Source: Micromonospora olivasterospora | GTDB lineage: Bacteria > Actinomycetota > Actinomycetes > Mycobacteriales > Micromonosporaceae | Direction of reading: 5' to 3' | Assembly: GCF_007830265.1 (NCBI RefSeq) | Contig: NZ_VLKE01000001.1 | Coordinates: forward strand, 3,472,001 to 3,536,000 | DNA: 64,000 nt | Shown here: positions 24,649-35,416 of the stretch, piece after piece | Layout of the letters: each line of letters begins with the position of its first letter | Position numbering within the stretch: position 1 is the first letter of the stretch | Translations under genes and position numbers: made by a program | Notes under the pieces: generated by a model | What the model was told of the DNA's origin: nothing | What the model saw: the letters and a program-made list of their open reading frames with translations, nothing else | Database searches by the model: none

Positions 24649-24864
24649 CCGCCGATCGTAGGCCGGCGGGTGCGTGGCGCCACCTGTGCTCGCCGATCCG
24701 GCCACGGCCGCCGATGAGGAACGGGCCTCCCCGGGCGGTCTGCCCCCAGCCGGCCGGCTGGTGAGCGCGGACGCATTCGGCGCGGAAGGCCCCCTTCCAC
24801 GCCGTCGTCCCCGGCGCGCGGCGCCCGCCCGCCTGTTGGTTCGCGGGTTGCCGGCCGTGGTCAC

Positions 24865-24870
24865 TAGGCT
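24865..24870 (+). promoter_or_regulatory. -10 hexamer of a probable leaderless metG promoter
   Basis: TAGGCT ends eight bases before the metG ATG at 24879, which has no Shine-Dalgarno sequence. This fits leaderless transcription. Confidence 0.5.
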
Positions 24871-24878
24871 TGCTGGTC

Positions 24879-26681
24879 ATGAGTCACGTTCTCGCGGCGG
24901 TAGCCTGGCCGTACGCCAACGGCCCGCGCCACATCGGTCATGTCTCCGGATTCGGCGTTCCCTCCGACGTCTTCGCCCGGTACATGCGGATGGCCGGCCA
25001 CGACGTGCTCATGGTCTCCGGCACGGACGAGCACGGCACCCCGATCCAGGTGCAGGCCGACGCCGAGGGGGTCACCCCGCGCGAGCTGGCCGACCGGTAC
25101 AACCGGGTGATCGCGGAGGACCTGCGGGCGCTGGGGCTGTCGTACGACCTGTTCACCCGCACCACCACCCGCAACCACTACGCGGTCGTGCAGGAGCTGT
25201 TCGAGGGCCTGCACCGCAACGGCTACATCGTGCCGAAGATCACCGTCGGCGCGATCTCCCCGTCCACGGGTCGGACCCTGCCCGACCGCTACATCGAGGG
25301 CACCTGCCCGATCTGCGGGTACGACAGCGCGCGCGGCGACCAGTGCGACAACTGCGGCAACCAGCTCGACCCGGTCGACCTGGTCAACCCCCGGTCGAAG
25401 ATCAACGGTGAGACGCCGGAGTTCGTCGAGACCGAGCACTTCTTCCTCGACCTGCCGGCCCTGGCCGACGCGCTGCGGCAGTGGCTGGACACCCGGGAGG
25501 GCTGGCGGCCGAACGTCCTGCGGTTCTCGAAGAACCTGCTCGACGACCTCCAGCCCCGGGCCATCACCCGGGACCTGGAGTGGGGCGTGCCGATCCCCCT
25601 CGACGGCTGGCGGGACCGGCCGGACAAGCGCATCTACGTCTGGTTCGACGCCGTGATCGGCTACCTGTCGGCGTCCATCGAGTGGGCCCGCCGCTCCGGC
25701 GACCCCGACGCCTGGCGAAAGTGGTGGTCCACCGACGCAGAGGGCAAGAACGCCCAGGGCTACTACTTCATGGGCAAGGACAACATCGTCTTCCACTCGG
25801 TGATCTGGCCGGCGCTGCTCGACGGGTACTCCGGCGAGGGCGCGCGCGACGGCGAGCCGGGCCGGCTGGGCCGGCTCAACCTGCCCACCGAGGTCGTCTC
25901 CAGCGAGTACCTGACGATGGAGGGGCGCAAGTTCTCCTCGTCGCGCAAGGTCGTCATCTACGTCCGGGACTTCCTGGAGCGGTACGACGCCGACGCGCTG
26001 CGCTACTTCATCGCCGTCGCCGGCCCGGAGAGCAACGACACGGACTTCACCTGGGCGGAGTTCCTCCGCCGCAACAACGACGAGCTGGTCGCCGGCTGGG
26101 GCAACCTGGTCAACCGGTCCATCTCGATGGCGGCGAAGAACTTCGGGGTCGTCCCGCCGGTCGACCCGGCCGGGCTCACCGAGGCCGACGAGGCGCTGCT
26201 CGCCACCGCGCGGGCCGGCTTCGCCACGGTCGGCGACCTGATCGCCAGGCACCGGCAGAAGCAGGCGATCGGCGAGGCGATGCGGGTCGTCGCGGAGGCC
26301 AACAAGTACCTCTCCGAGCAGGCCCCCTGGAAGCTCAAGGACGAGGCGGACAAGCCCCGGATGGGCACCATCCTGCACGTCGCCCTCCAGGTGGTCAGCG
26401 ACGCGAACACCCTGCTCACCCCGTTCCTGCCGCACTCCGCGCAGAAGATCCACGAGCTGCTCGGCGGCACCGGCGTGCACGCCCCGATGCCGAGGATCGA
26501 GGAGGTCGAGGACCTCGACGGCGGGCCGGCGTACCCGGTGCTGACCGGGGACTACACGGTCGGGGCGCGCTGGGAGTCCGTACCGCTGGAGGTGGGCCGC
26601 CCCCTCGCGGCGCCGAAGCCGGTCTTCCGCAAGCTCGACCCGTCGATCGTCGACGAGGAGCTGGCCCGGCTCGCCGGCTGA
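24879..26681 (+). CDS. metG: Methionyl-tRNA synthetase
   Basis: A 600-residue class I aminoacyl-tRNA synthetase charging tRNA-Met. The HIGH motif appears as [14 protein letters not shown] (about residues 11-24). A zinc knuckle with two CxxC pairs (CPIC and CDNC near residues 145-160) marks the connective domain. The KMSKS loop reads KFSSSRK (about residue 350), as in many actinobacterial enzymes. The anticodon-binding helical domain follows; there is no C-terminal EMAP-like dimer domain. A strong convergent terminator follows the stop. The position next to pmt and tatD matches actinobacterial synteny. Confidence 0.96.
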   Translation: MSHVLAAVAWPYANGPRHIGHVSGFGVPSDVFARYMRMAGHDVLMVSGTDEHGTPIQVQADAEGVTPRELADRYNRVIAEDLRALGLSYDLFTRTTTRNHYAVVQELFEGLHRNGYIVPKITVGAISPSTGRTLPDRYIEGTCPICGYDSARGDQCDNCGNQLDPVDLVNPRSKINGETPEFVETEHFFLDLPALADALRQWLDTREGWRPNVLRFSKNLLDDLQPRAITRDLEWGVPIPLDGWRDRPDKRIYVWFDAVIGYLSASIEWARRSGDPDAWRKWWSTDAEGKNAQGYYFMGKDNIVFHSVIWPALLDGYSGEGARDGEPGRLGRLNLPTEVVSSEYLTMEGRKFSSSRKVVIYVRDFLERYDADALRYFIAVAGPESNDTDFTWAEFLRRNNDELVAGWGNLVNRSISMAAKNFGVVPPVDPAGLTEADEALLATARAGFATVGDLIARHRQKQAIGEAMRVVAEANKYLSEQAPWKLKDEADKPRMGTILHVALQVVSDANTLLTPFLPHSAQKIHELLGGTGVHAPMPRIEEVEDLDGGPAYPVLTGDYTVGARWESVPLEVGRPLAAPKPVFRKLDPSIVDEELARLAG

Positions 26682-26691
26682 CGGCGCGCGA

Positions 26692-26729
26692 CGCCGGCGC
26701 GGCCCCCGTGACGGGAGGCCGCGCCGGCG
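26692..26729. terminator. Bidirectional hairpin after metG
   Basis: CGCCGGCGCGGCC pairs perfectly with GGCCGCGCCGGCG over 13 bases, and an inner CCCGT/ACGGG stem extends it. It lies between the convergent metG and alpha/beta hydrolase genes. Confidence 0.8.
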
Positions 26730-26756
26730 GGTACGGCGTCGCGGCGACCGGCCGGC

Positions 26757-27608
26757 TCAGGCGCGGGCCGTCGCCGGCGTGGCGGCGAACTCCAGGATCG
26801 CCCGGTTCACGTCGTCGGCGTGGGTCCACGGGATGCCGTGCGGCGCGCCCTGCAGCGTGATCAGCCGGCTGTTCGGCAGCATCGGCTGCAACCGCTGCCC
26901 GGTCACCGCGAACGGCAGCACCTTGTCCTGGTCGCCCTGGACGATCAGGGTGGGCACGTCGATCCGGGGCAGGTCGGCCCGGAAGTCGGTCAGCCAGGCG
27001 TCCACGCTCTGCAACGTGCCGATGCCCGACGCCCGGGCCCCGATGTTCCAGTGCGCCCGGTACGCCTCCTCGCTAACCATCTTGCCCTTGTTGTCCTGAT
27101 AATTGAAGAAAGCGTCGCAGAACGTGGTGAGGTACGCGAACCGGTCGGCGATGATCGCCTGCTGGAAGCCGTCGAACAGGCTCCGGTCCACCCCCTCCGG
27201 GTTGTCCGAGGTCTTCAACAGGAACGGCTCGAGGGGGCTGAGCAGCACCGCCCGGTTCACCCGGCTCGACCCGTACGTGCTGATGTAGCGGACCACCTCG
27301 CCGGTGCCCATCGAGTGGCCCACCAGGACGGCGTCCCGCAGGTCCAGCTCGGTCATCAGGACGTCCAGGTCGGCGGCGAACGTGTCGTAGTCGTACCCGG
27401 CCGCCGGCTGGCTGGAGTTGCCGAAGCCCCGCCGATCGTAGGCGATCGTCCGGTAGCCGGCGGCGAGCAGCGCCCCCACCTGCTTCTCCCAGGTCGCCGT
27501 GTTGAACGGGAAGCCGTGGATCAGCACCACCGGCTGACCCGCGCCGTGGTCCTCGTAGTACAGGTCGATGGGCGCGGAGTTCTCCGCGCCGACGGTGATG
27601 AAGGGCAT
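26757..27608 (-). CDS. Alpha/beta hydrolase (non-haem chloroperoxidase-like)
   Basis: A 283-residue alpha/beta hydrolase. The oxyanion loop IHGFPFNTATW, the nucleophile elbow GHSMGTGE (about residue 96), the acid in VQGDQDKVLPF (about 228) and the final His in GAPHGIPW (about 257) are all present, the set found in bacterial non-haem haloperoxidase/esterase proteins. Perhydrolase or esterase activity is expected; the physiological substrate is unknown. No signal peptide is present. The ATG at 27608 has GGAGAC six bases upstream. It is flanked by metG (convergent) and a frameshifted gene on the same strand. Confidence 0.88.
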   Translation of the reverse strand: MPFITVGAENSAPIDLYYEDHGAGQPVVLIHGFPFNTATWEKQVGALLAAGYRTIAYDRRGFGNSSQPAAGYDYDTFAADLDVLMTELDLRDAVLVGHSMGTGEVVRYISTYGSSRVNRAVLLSPLEPFLLKTSDNPEGVDRSLFDGFQQAIIADRFAYLTTFCDAFFNYQDNKGKMVSEEAYRAHWNIGARASGIGTLQSVDAWLTDFRADLPRIDVPTLIVQGDQDKVLPFAVTGQRLQPMLPNSRLITLQGAPHGIPWTHADDVNRAILEFAATPATARA

Positions 27609-27721
27609 GGGCGTCTCCTGACATCCGGGCAAGGGTCGTCGGACGGCGCGCGCATTCCCGGCCCATCCGCCGTTATGCGCCGTGCCTCGGCCCGCGCGGC
27701 TGTGACCCTCCGCCGGGTGCG

Positions 27722-28968
27722 TCACAGCGGGTACGGCACGTCCACCATCCGGTCGTCGGTCAGCTCGGACGCCGGGGCCCACGTCTCGTAGACGCCCCGT
27801 TCCTGGCACTGCGCCCCGGTCACGGCCACCGCGTCCGGGTCCGGGCGGGTCAGCCGCAGCCGCAGCCAGCCGGCCTCCTCCCGCAGCACCAGGCACGGCA
27901 CGCCCCGCCAGCCGGCGTGCCGCAGCCGGCGGGCCACCGTGTCGACGCGTACCGGGCGGCCCGGGTCATCGCCAGCACCCGGAACCCGTCGGGCAGGTCC
28001 GCCACCGCCTCGTACCCGGCCCCGGCGTATCCGCCGACCAACTGGGTCGAGCGGGCCGCCTCCCCGGTCGGCAGGTACTCCTGGTCCGGCGACAGCCCCG
28101 GCACCCCCGTCAGCAGGTGCCGCCACTGCGGGCCGGCCATCCGCAGCCAGCCCCGCTGCTCCGCCTGGTAGCGGTAGAGGACCACCTCCACGCCCGACGC
28201 CGGGTAGGCGAGCAGGGTGGCGTTCGCCGGCATCGGCAGGTCGGCGAAGTCCCGGGTGACGAACTCCGGGACCAGCTGCGCCGCGCTCGGCACGAACCCC
28301 GTGCCCAGCACCGGCGGGCCGAGCCGGTCCCGCGGCGGCAGCGCGGTCAGGCCCCGGTAGGCCGCGCCCACCGGCTGGGCGTAGTCGGCCGGGTCGGCGG
28401 CCCGCCAGCGCAGCGCGTACACCACGTCGAGGTCCGTCCGCCCGTCCGCCGCGTCGCCGCGCAGCACCGCGAGGGCCTCCGGCGTACGCAGGTGGGCCAC
28501 GTCGTGCTCCCGGTGGCAGAAGCCGTGCGGCAGCCAGCCCCGGGCGTACCCCGCGAGCTGCCGGGCCGAGAGCACCTTGACCATCGGCGTGCCCCGCCGG
28601 ATCACCGCGGACGCCCGGACCGCCGCCAGCGTCGGGTCGTCCGCCGCCGCGGGCTGCTGGCTGAGCCGGTGCACCTGCGCCCACCCGCGCTCCCGGTGCA
28701 GCGGCACCAGCAGCGGCGCCTCGGCCCCGCCGGTCGGCCCGGCCGCCCCGAGCACCGCGCCGACCTCGCTGGCGTGCGCGAACCTCCGCCAGGGCAGCGC
28801 CACGCCAGGCCGGGGCGCCCACTCGAAGCCAGCCGCCTCGTCAGCGCTGAACAGCTCGTACGCCGCGCCCCGGGCGATCTCCTCGGCCGGGTAGACGGCG
28901 CCGCCGTACGCCACGCGCAGCCCGCCGCGCTCCTCGGCGGCTCCGCTGGCCGGGGGCGCGACGCTCAC
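27722..28968 (-). pseudogene. Unknown conserved gene with an apparent single-base frameshift
   Basis: From a GTG at 28968 one frame encodes about 335 residues (YGGAVYPAEEIARGAAYELF, PVLGTGFVPSAAQL, PDGFRVLAMTRAA). Near 27955 the coding potential switches to the neighbouring frame (VRVDTVARRLRHAGWRGVPC to DDRMVDVPYPL). One extra base in the CGGGCCGCCCGG run would join them into a protein of about 415 residues. The cause may be a real mutation or a homopolymer sequencing error. No known domain was recognised. It is soluble, Arg/Ala-rich, lacks a signal peptide, and lies divergent from tatD. Confidence 0.6.
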
Positions 28969-29121
28969 CCCGGCGACGCTAGGCGCTCCCGGTGCCGGCC
29001 GGGTGAACAGGACGTGACGGGCCGGTGAGAACGGCCTGGTCACCGGCCCGGCCGCGCCGCTGGCGGCGGGAACGCCGGGTGGCGGACCGGGCCGTACCGG
29101 CGGTGTGTGATGCTGGCGGCG

Positions 29122-30024
29122 ATGACCAAGTCGACTGAGTCCCGCCGGCAGCGGGCCGCCCGGCGGGCCGGCGAGTTCCCGCCCGCCCCCGACCCGCTGC
29201 CCCGCGCCGTGCCGGACAGCCACACCCACCTGGACATCACCGTCACCGAGGCCGGCGCGCCCGCCGGCGGGGCCGGCGGAAACGCCAGCGCCGACGACCC
29301 GGTGGCGGCGGCGATCGCGGTGGCCGCGCAGGTCGGGGTGGACCGGCTGGTCCAGGTCGGCGTCGACGTCGCCTCGTCCCGATGGAGCGCCGACGCCGCC
29401 GACCGGTACCCGGCGGTGCTGGCCACCGCGGCGCTGCACCCCAACGAGGCGCCCCGGCTCGCCGACCTCGACGAGGCGCTGCGCGAGATCGAGGCGCTCG
29501 CCGCGCGGGACCGGGTCCGGGGCGTCGGCGAGACCGGAATGGACTTCTTCCGCACCGGCGACGAGGGCCGGGCCGCGCAGGAGAAGAGCTTCCGGGCGCA
29601 CGTCGCCATCGCCAAGCGGTACGGCAAGGCCCTGGTCATCCACGACCGGGACGCCCACGCCGACGTGCTGCGCGTCCTCGACGACGAGGGGGCGCCGGAC
29701 ACGGTCGTCCTGCACTGCTTCTCCGGCGACGCCGAGTTCGCCGCCGAGTGCGTCCGCCGGGGCTACCTGCTCAGCTTCGCCGGCACGGTCACCTTCGCCA
29801 GCGCCGCCGCGCTGCGCGAGGCCGCCGCGCTCACCCCGCTGGACCAACTGCTGGTGGAGACCGACGCGCCGTACCTCACGCCCACCCCGCACCGGGGGCG
29901 GCCCAACGCGTCGTACCTGGTGCCGCTCACCGTCCGGGCGCTGGCCGCGACCACCGGCGCGGACCTCGACGAGCTGTGCGCCGCGCTGTCGGCCAACGGC
30001 GAGCGCGCCTTCGGCCCGTGGTGA
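29122..30024 (+). CDS. tatD: TatD-family metal-dependent deoxyribonuclease
   Basis: A 300-residue TatD hydrolase, a TIM-barrel metalloenzyme with 3'-5' DNase and, in some species, D-aminoacyl-tRNA deacylase activity. Metal ligands are clear: DSHTHLD (about residues 32-38), GETGMDFF with the bridging Glu, the His of VIHDRDAH, the His of LHCFSGD, and [12 protein letters not shown]. It has an N-terminal extension of about 30 residues and an Ala/Gly-rich insert after HTHLD. ATG 29122 was chosen; 29110 or GTG 29107 are alternatives. The ksgA start follows its stop by four bases, implying an operon with ksgA-ispE. Confidence 0.93.
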   Translation: MTKSTESRRQRAARRAGEFPPAPDPLPRAVPDSHTHLDITVTEAGAPAGGAGGNASADDPVAAAIAVAAQVGVDRLVQVGVDVASSRWSADAADRYPAVLATAALHPNEAPRLADLDEALREIEALAARDRVRGVGETGMDFFRTGDEGRAAQEKSFRAHVAIAKRYGKALVIHDRDAHADVLRVLDDEGAPDTVVLHCFSGDAEFAAECVRRGYLLSFAGTVTFASAAALREAAALTPLDQLLVETDAPYLTPTPHRGRPNASYLVPLTVRALAATTGADLDELCAALSANGERAFGPW

Positions 30025-30028
30025 CGCC

Positions 30029-30898
30029 GTGACCGGACTGCTCGGCCCGGCGGAGATCCGGGACCTCGCCGCGCGCCTCGGCGTGAGCCCCACCAAGAAG
30101 CTCGGCCAGAACTTCGTGCACGACCCGAACACCGTGCGCCGGATCGTCACCGCCGCCGGGCTGGCCCCCGACGACGTCGCCCTGGAGGTCGGGCCCGGGC
30201 TCGGCTCGCTCACCCTGGCGCTGCTGCCGGTCGCCGCGCACGTGCACGCCGTGGAGGTCGACCCGGCGCTGGCCGCCGCGCTGCCGGAGACCGCCGCCCG
30301 GTTCGCCGGCCCGGACGCCGGCCGGCTCACCGTGCACCGGGCCGACGCGCTGCGGGTCGCCGCCGCCGAGCTGGCCGACCCGGCGCCGACCGCGCTGGTG
30401 GCGAACCTGCCGTACAACGTGGCCGTGCCCGTGGTGCTGCACCTGCTCGCCGAGCTGCCCACCCTGCGGCACGGCCTGGTGATGGTGCAGAAGGAGGTCG
30501 CCGACCGGCTGGTCGCCGGCCCCGGCTCCAAGGTGTACGGCATCCCGTCGGTCAAGCTCGCCTGGTACGCCCGCGCCCGCCCCGCCGGCCGCGTGCCGCC
30601 GAACGTCTTCTGGCCGGTGCCGAACGTCGACTCCGGACTGGTCGCCTTCACCCGCCGCGAGCCGCCCCGGCCGGACGTACCCCGGGAGCGGGTCTTCGCC
30701 GTGGTCGACGCCGCGTTCTCGCAGCGCCGCAAGACGCTGCGCGCCGCGCTGGCCGGCTGGGCCGGCGGGGCGGACCGGGCCGCCGCCGCGCTCACCGCCG
30801 CCGGCGTCGACCCCGGCGCCCGGGGCGAGTCGCTGACCGTCGAGCAGTTCGCCGCCGTCGCCGCGTCGGCCCCGACCGGTACGCCCGCCGCGCAGTAG
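30029..30898 (+). CDS. rsmA: 16S rRNA dimethyladenosine transferase
   Basis: A 289-residue KsgA/RsmA that dimethylates the two adenosines of the 16S rRNA 3' hairpin using SAM. The SAM-binding motif [15 protein letters not shown] (about residues 52-66), the acidic [11 protein letters not shown] and the catalytic motif NLPYNV (about 128) are intact, as is the N-terminal [10 protein letters not shown]. It begins at a GTG four bases behind tatD. In many actinobacteria a resuscitation-promoting factor gene lies between tatD and ksgA; none is here. Confidence 0.95.
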   Translation: MTGLLGPAEIRDLAARLGVSPTKKLGQNFVHDPNTVRRIVTAAGLAPDDVALEVGPGLGSLTLALLPVAAHVHAVEVDPALAAALPETAARFAGPDAGRLTVHRADALRVAAAELADPAPTALVANLPYNVAVPVVLHLLAELPTLRHGLVMVQKEVADRLVAGPGSKVYGIPSVKLAWYARARPAGRVPPNVFWPVPNVDSGLVAFTRREPPRPDVPRERVFAVVDAAFSQRRKTLRAALAGWAGGADRAAAALTAAGVDPGARGESLTVEQFAAVAASAPTGTPAAQ

Positions 30899-30907
30899 GC
30901 TGGCGCC

Positions 30908-31035
30908 GTGCCCGCACCCCTGTCCGCGTACGACCTGGTCGGCGGCCGGTACGAGCCGACCCCGACCCCGCCGAGGAGCTGATCGTGGAGAAGCCGTTCG
31001 ACATCCGCCTGCGCCTGCGGGACATCGCCCCGTGA
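30908..31035 (+). pseudogene. Short remnant, possibly of a Uma2-type endonuclease
   Basis: A GTG at 30908 opens a frame reading SAYDLVGGRYEPTPT and stops quickly. Shifting frame by one gives DPAEELIVEKPFDIRLRLRD, which runs to a TGA overlapping the ispE start. The C-terminal piece resembles the end of Uma2 restriction-endonuclease-like proteins (an E-PFP/D-IRL pattern). Only about 42 codons remain, so this is a fragment without function. Identification is tentative. Confidence 0.4.
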
Positions 31036-31988
31036 CCGAGGCCTGGCGACCGGACGACGAGGACGACCAGCAGCGGCGCGGCGCCAGCGGGCCCGTGCGG
31101 GTGCGGGTGCCCGCCAAGGTCAACCTGCACCTCGGCGTGGGCCCGCTGCGCCGGGACGGCTACCACGAGCTGAACACCGTCTATCACGCGATCTCGATCC
31201 ACGACGAGGTGACCGCCCGCCGGGGCGACACCCTCACCCTGACCATGGAGGGGGAGGGCGCCGGCGAGCTGGCCCTGGACGACAGCAACCTGGTGATCCG
31301 GGCCGCCCACGCCCTCGCCGCGTACGCGGGCGTCCCGCCGCACGCCCGGCTGCACCTGCGCAAGCAGATCCCGCTCGCGGGCGGGCTGGCCGGCGGCAGC
31401 GCCGACGCGGCCGCGGCCCTGGTCGCCTGCGACGCGCTCTGGGGCACCGGGCTGTCCCGCGACGAGCTGGCCGGGATCGCCGCCGGCCTCGGTTCCGACG
31501 TGCCGTTCCTGATCCACGGCGGGACGGCCCTCGGCACCGGTCGGGGTGAGACCGTCAGCCCCGTGCTGGCCCGCCCCACCTCCTGGTACTGGGTGGTCGC
31601 GATCGCCGACGGCGGGCTCTCCACTCCGGCCGCGTACCGGGAGCTCGACCGGCTCCGCGACGCGGGCGCCGCCGGGCCGCCGCTGGGCAGCACCGACGCG
31701 CTGCTCGCCGCCCTGCGCCAGCGCGACCCCCGGGTGCTCGCCGCCGCCCTCGGCAACGACCTCCAGGACGCCGCGCTGGCCATGCGCCCGTCCCTGGCCG
31801 CCACCCTGAAGGCCGGCGACGCCGCCGGGGCGCTCGCCGGCATCGTCTCCGGATCCGGGCCGACGTGCGTCTTCCTCGCCGCCGACGCCGTCGACGCCGA
31901 GCGGATCGCCGCCGAACTGGAGGCCGCGGGCGTGTGCCGGGAGGCGCGCACCGCCCACGGCCCGGTGGCCGGGGCCCGGATCGGCTGA
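31032..31988 (+). CDS. ispE: 4-diphosphocytidyl-2-C-methyl-D-erythritol kinase
   Basis: A 318-residue GHMP kinase of the MEP isoprenoid pathway, phosphorylating CDP-ME. The N-terminal VPAKVNLHLGVGPLR, the ATP loop PLAGGLAGGSADAAAAL (about residues 115-131) and the C-terminal SGSGPTCVFLA are all present. The GTG at 31032 overlaps the stop of the Uma2-like remnant. A ribosome site is hard to define, which suggests translational coupling to upstream sequence. Order ksgA-ispE-ABC-F is conserved in actinobacteria. Confidence 0.95.
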   Translation: MTEAWRPDDEDDQQRRGASGPVRVRVPAKVNLHLGVGPLRRDGYHELNTVYHAISIHDEVTARRGDTLTLTMEGEGAGELALDDSNLVIRAAHALAAYAGVPPHARLHLRKQIPLAGGLAGGSADAAAALVACDALWGTGLSRDELAGIAAGLGSDVPFLIHGGTALGTGRGETVSPVLARPTSWYWVVAIADGGLSTPAAYRELDRLRDAGAAGPPLGSTDALLAALRQRDPRVLAAALGNDLQDAALAMRPSLAATLKAGDAAGALAGIVSGSGPTCVFLAADAVDAERIAAELEAAGVCREARTAHGPVAGARIG

Positions 31989-32095
31989 GCCGCCCGCCGC
32001 CCGGCTCGCGCAGCCGCGTCCGCGTACCCTGGTAGGCCAGGCGTCCCCAGGTGCCCGCCGGCACCGGGACGCCTTGATCATGGAAGGTGGGGGTA

Positions 32096-33904
<1,809 letters not shown>

Positions 33905-33996
33905 CCGGCCGCGGTGGGGGGTGTGCGGCGTCACAGCCCGTCGTGCGGGACAATCGCAGGCGACCCCGCACCCGAAACGGTCTTGGAGACTCAGAC

Positions 33997-34452
33997 ATGG
34001 CCCACACCCCCGTCAACCACCCCGCGCGGCCGATCTACCGGGCGATCGGCGGGCTCGTTGGTCTGTACTTCGTGGTCTTCGGAGTGCTCGGCATCATCGC
34101 CAGCGCCGGCAACGACTTCCTCGCCCAGGATGACACCAGGGTGCTCGGCCAGGGGACCAACCTCGGATACTCGCTGCTGAGCGTCGTGCTGGGCCTGCTG
34201 ATCCTGGCCGGCACCGCAATCGGCCGCAACCTCGACGTCGCGATCAACACGTGGCTGGCGTACGCGCTGATGGTCCTCGGCCTGGCCGAGCTGGCCTTCC
34301 TCCAGACCGACGCCAACATCTTCAACTTCACCGTCGCCACCGACGTCGTCGTCCTCACGCTCTCCCTCGTGCTGCTGATGGCCGCCATGTACGGCAAGGT
34401 CGGCACCGAGGAGGAGAAGGAGGCCTGGCAGAAGGCCCGGCTCGTGCTCTGA
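33997..34452 (+). CDS. DUF4383 four-helix membrane protein (copy 1)
   Basis: A 151-residue protein with four hydrophobic helices and the DUF4383 N-terminus HTPVNHPARPIYRAIGGLVG. Function is unknown; members of this family are abundant in actinobacteria. A paralogue with the same MAHxPVNHPARPxYRA start lies 300 bases downstream, so a tandem duplication has occurred. A small GACCGC-GCTT-GCGGTC hairpin overlaps its stop codon. The ATG at 33997 follows a weak GGAGAC site. Confidence 0.8.
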   Translation: MAHTPVNHPARPIYRAIGGLVGLYFVVFGVLGIIASAGNDFLAQDDTRVLGQGTNLGYSLLSVVLGLLILAGTAIGRNLDVAINTWLAYALMVLGLAELAFLQTDANIFNFTVATDVVVLTLSLVLLMAAMYGKVGTEEEKEAWQKARLVL

Positions 34453-34752
34453 CCGCGCTTGCGGTCTGCGCCGGAGGCCGACCCGCTCCGGGCGGTCAGG
34501 CTTGCTCCCTCCGCGGGCCGGCCTCCGGCACACACCTCGGTGAATTCGGTGCCGCCGTCACCTGCCAGCCAGGTGGCGGGTTACGAGACGATGCGCCGCC
34601 CCGTCGAAGCGCAGGCCGGTGAGCCGGGCGAGGGTGGCCGTCAGACGGTTGCTGGTGGCCCGGCTTCGGCCGGGCCTTCGGCGTTTCCGGGGACGCGCCC
34701 GGCCGGCGCGGGTGACAATCGTCGCGATCGGTTGTATCCGGACGGAGGGGTC
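34453..34752. other. 300-base spacer between the two DUF4383 genes
   Basis: No gene is supported. It holds the GACCGC hairpin just after the first gene, the palindrome-type repeat at 34468-34531, and, near its end, the GGAGGGG ribosome site of the second gene. The repeat separates two otherwise tandem paralogues. Confidence 0.55.
34468..34531. repeat. Dispersed palindromic repeat, degenerate copy
   Basis: GCGCCGGAGGCCGACCCGC at the left and GCGGGCCGGCCTCCGGC at the right form an imperfect inverted repeat. The internal part (TCCGGGCGGTCAGGCTTG) matches the reverse complement of the centre of the element at 52694-52768. This is a second copy of the same family in opposite orientation, with a diverged right arm. 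Confidence 0.75.
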
Positions 34753-35226
34753 ATGGCGCACTTTCCGGTCAACCACCCGGCGCGTCCGTTCTACCGCGCC
34801 CTCTCCGGGCTCATCGGCCTCTACATCCTAATCTTCGGCGTGTACGGAACCGTCGTCACCTGGGGCGGCGGGCTGTTCGGCCGGGGCCACGACTGGGTGC
34901 TCGGCCTGCGCACCAACCTGGCGTTCGCACTGGTCTCCGTGGTCTTCGGCGCCGTGCTGCTGATCGGCGCCACCCGGCGCAGCAACCTCGGCCACTACAT
35001 GAACCTGACCGCCGGCGTCGTCTTCCTGGTCACGGCGATCCTGATGATGGCCGTGCTGCAGACCCCCGCGAACTTCCTCAACTTCTCCATGTCCACGGTC
35101 ATCGTGTCGATGCTGTTCGGCCTGGTGCTGCTCGCCACCGGCCTGTACGACAAGGTCGGCCCGCCCGACCACGCCCACGCGGAACGCGGTGACCGCCGCG
35201 CCCCCGTCTCCCGCACCGGCCGCTGA
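34753..35226 (+). CDS. DUF4383 four-helix membrane protein (copy 2)
   Basis: A 157-residue paralogue of the gene at 33997. It begins MAHFPVNHPARPFYRALSGL and has four helices, with matching TNLxYS/AFALxSVV and FLQ/AVLQTxANxFNF/LNFS segments at equivalent positions. The C-terminal tail is longer and charged (HAHAERGDRRAPVSRTGR). The ATG at 34753 has GGAGGGG upstream. It is separated from copy 1 by the dispersed repeat and probably has its own promoter. It converges with the tetR gene. Confidence 0.8.
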   Translation: MAHFPVNHPARPFYRALSGLIGLYILIFGVYGTVVTWGGGLFGRGHDWVLGLRTNLAFALVSVVFGAVLLIGATRRSNLGHYMNLTAGVVFLVTAILMMAVLQTPANFLNFSMSTVIVSMLFGLVLLATGLYDKVGPPDHAHAERGDRRAPVSRTGR

Positions 35227-35416
35227 GCCCGGCCCTCCGCGCCCGCCGCCGCCCCGGGGGCCGCACCCCGGATCCGCTCCGTGTCACCGACAATGGGGCA
35301 TCCGTGTCACTCGGATACCCCCACGCCGCCGACATCGAGTCGATCAAGATGCGGCGGACGCCCCGGCCGGGTGTGGCCCGGCGGTCGTCAGCGGCCCCGG
35401 GTCGCGGGGCGCCTCG

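Noticed and set aside
22699..24717. Plus-strand frame of about 670 codons opposite pmt
   Set aside because: Composition is Gly/Arg/Gln/Pro-rich with no recognisable domain; pmt on the minus strand has all family motifs and membrane helices.
27850..30795. Minus-strand frame of about 980 codons
   Set aside because: Only its last third overlaps the real unknown gene; the rest is antisense to tatD and ksgA, which carry complete catalytic motifs.
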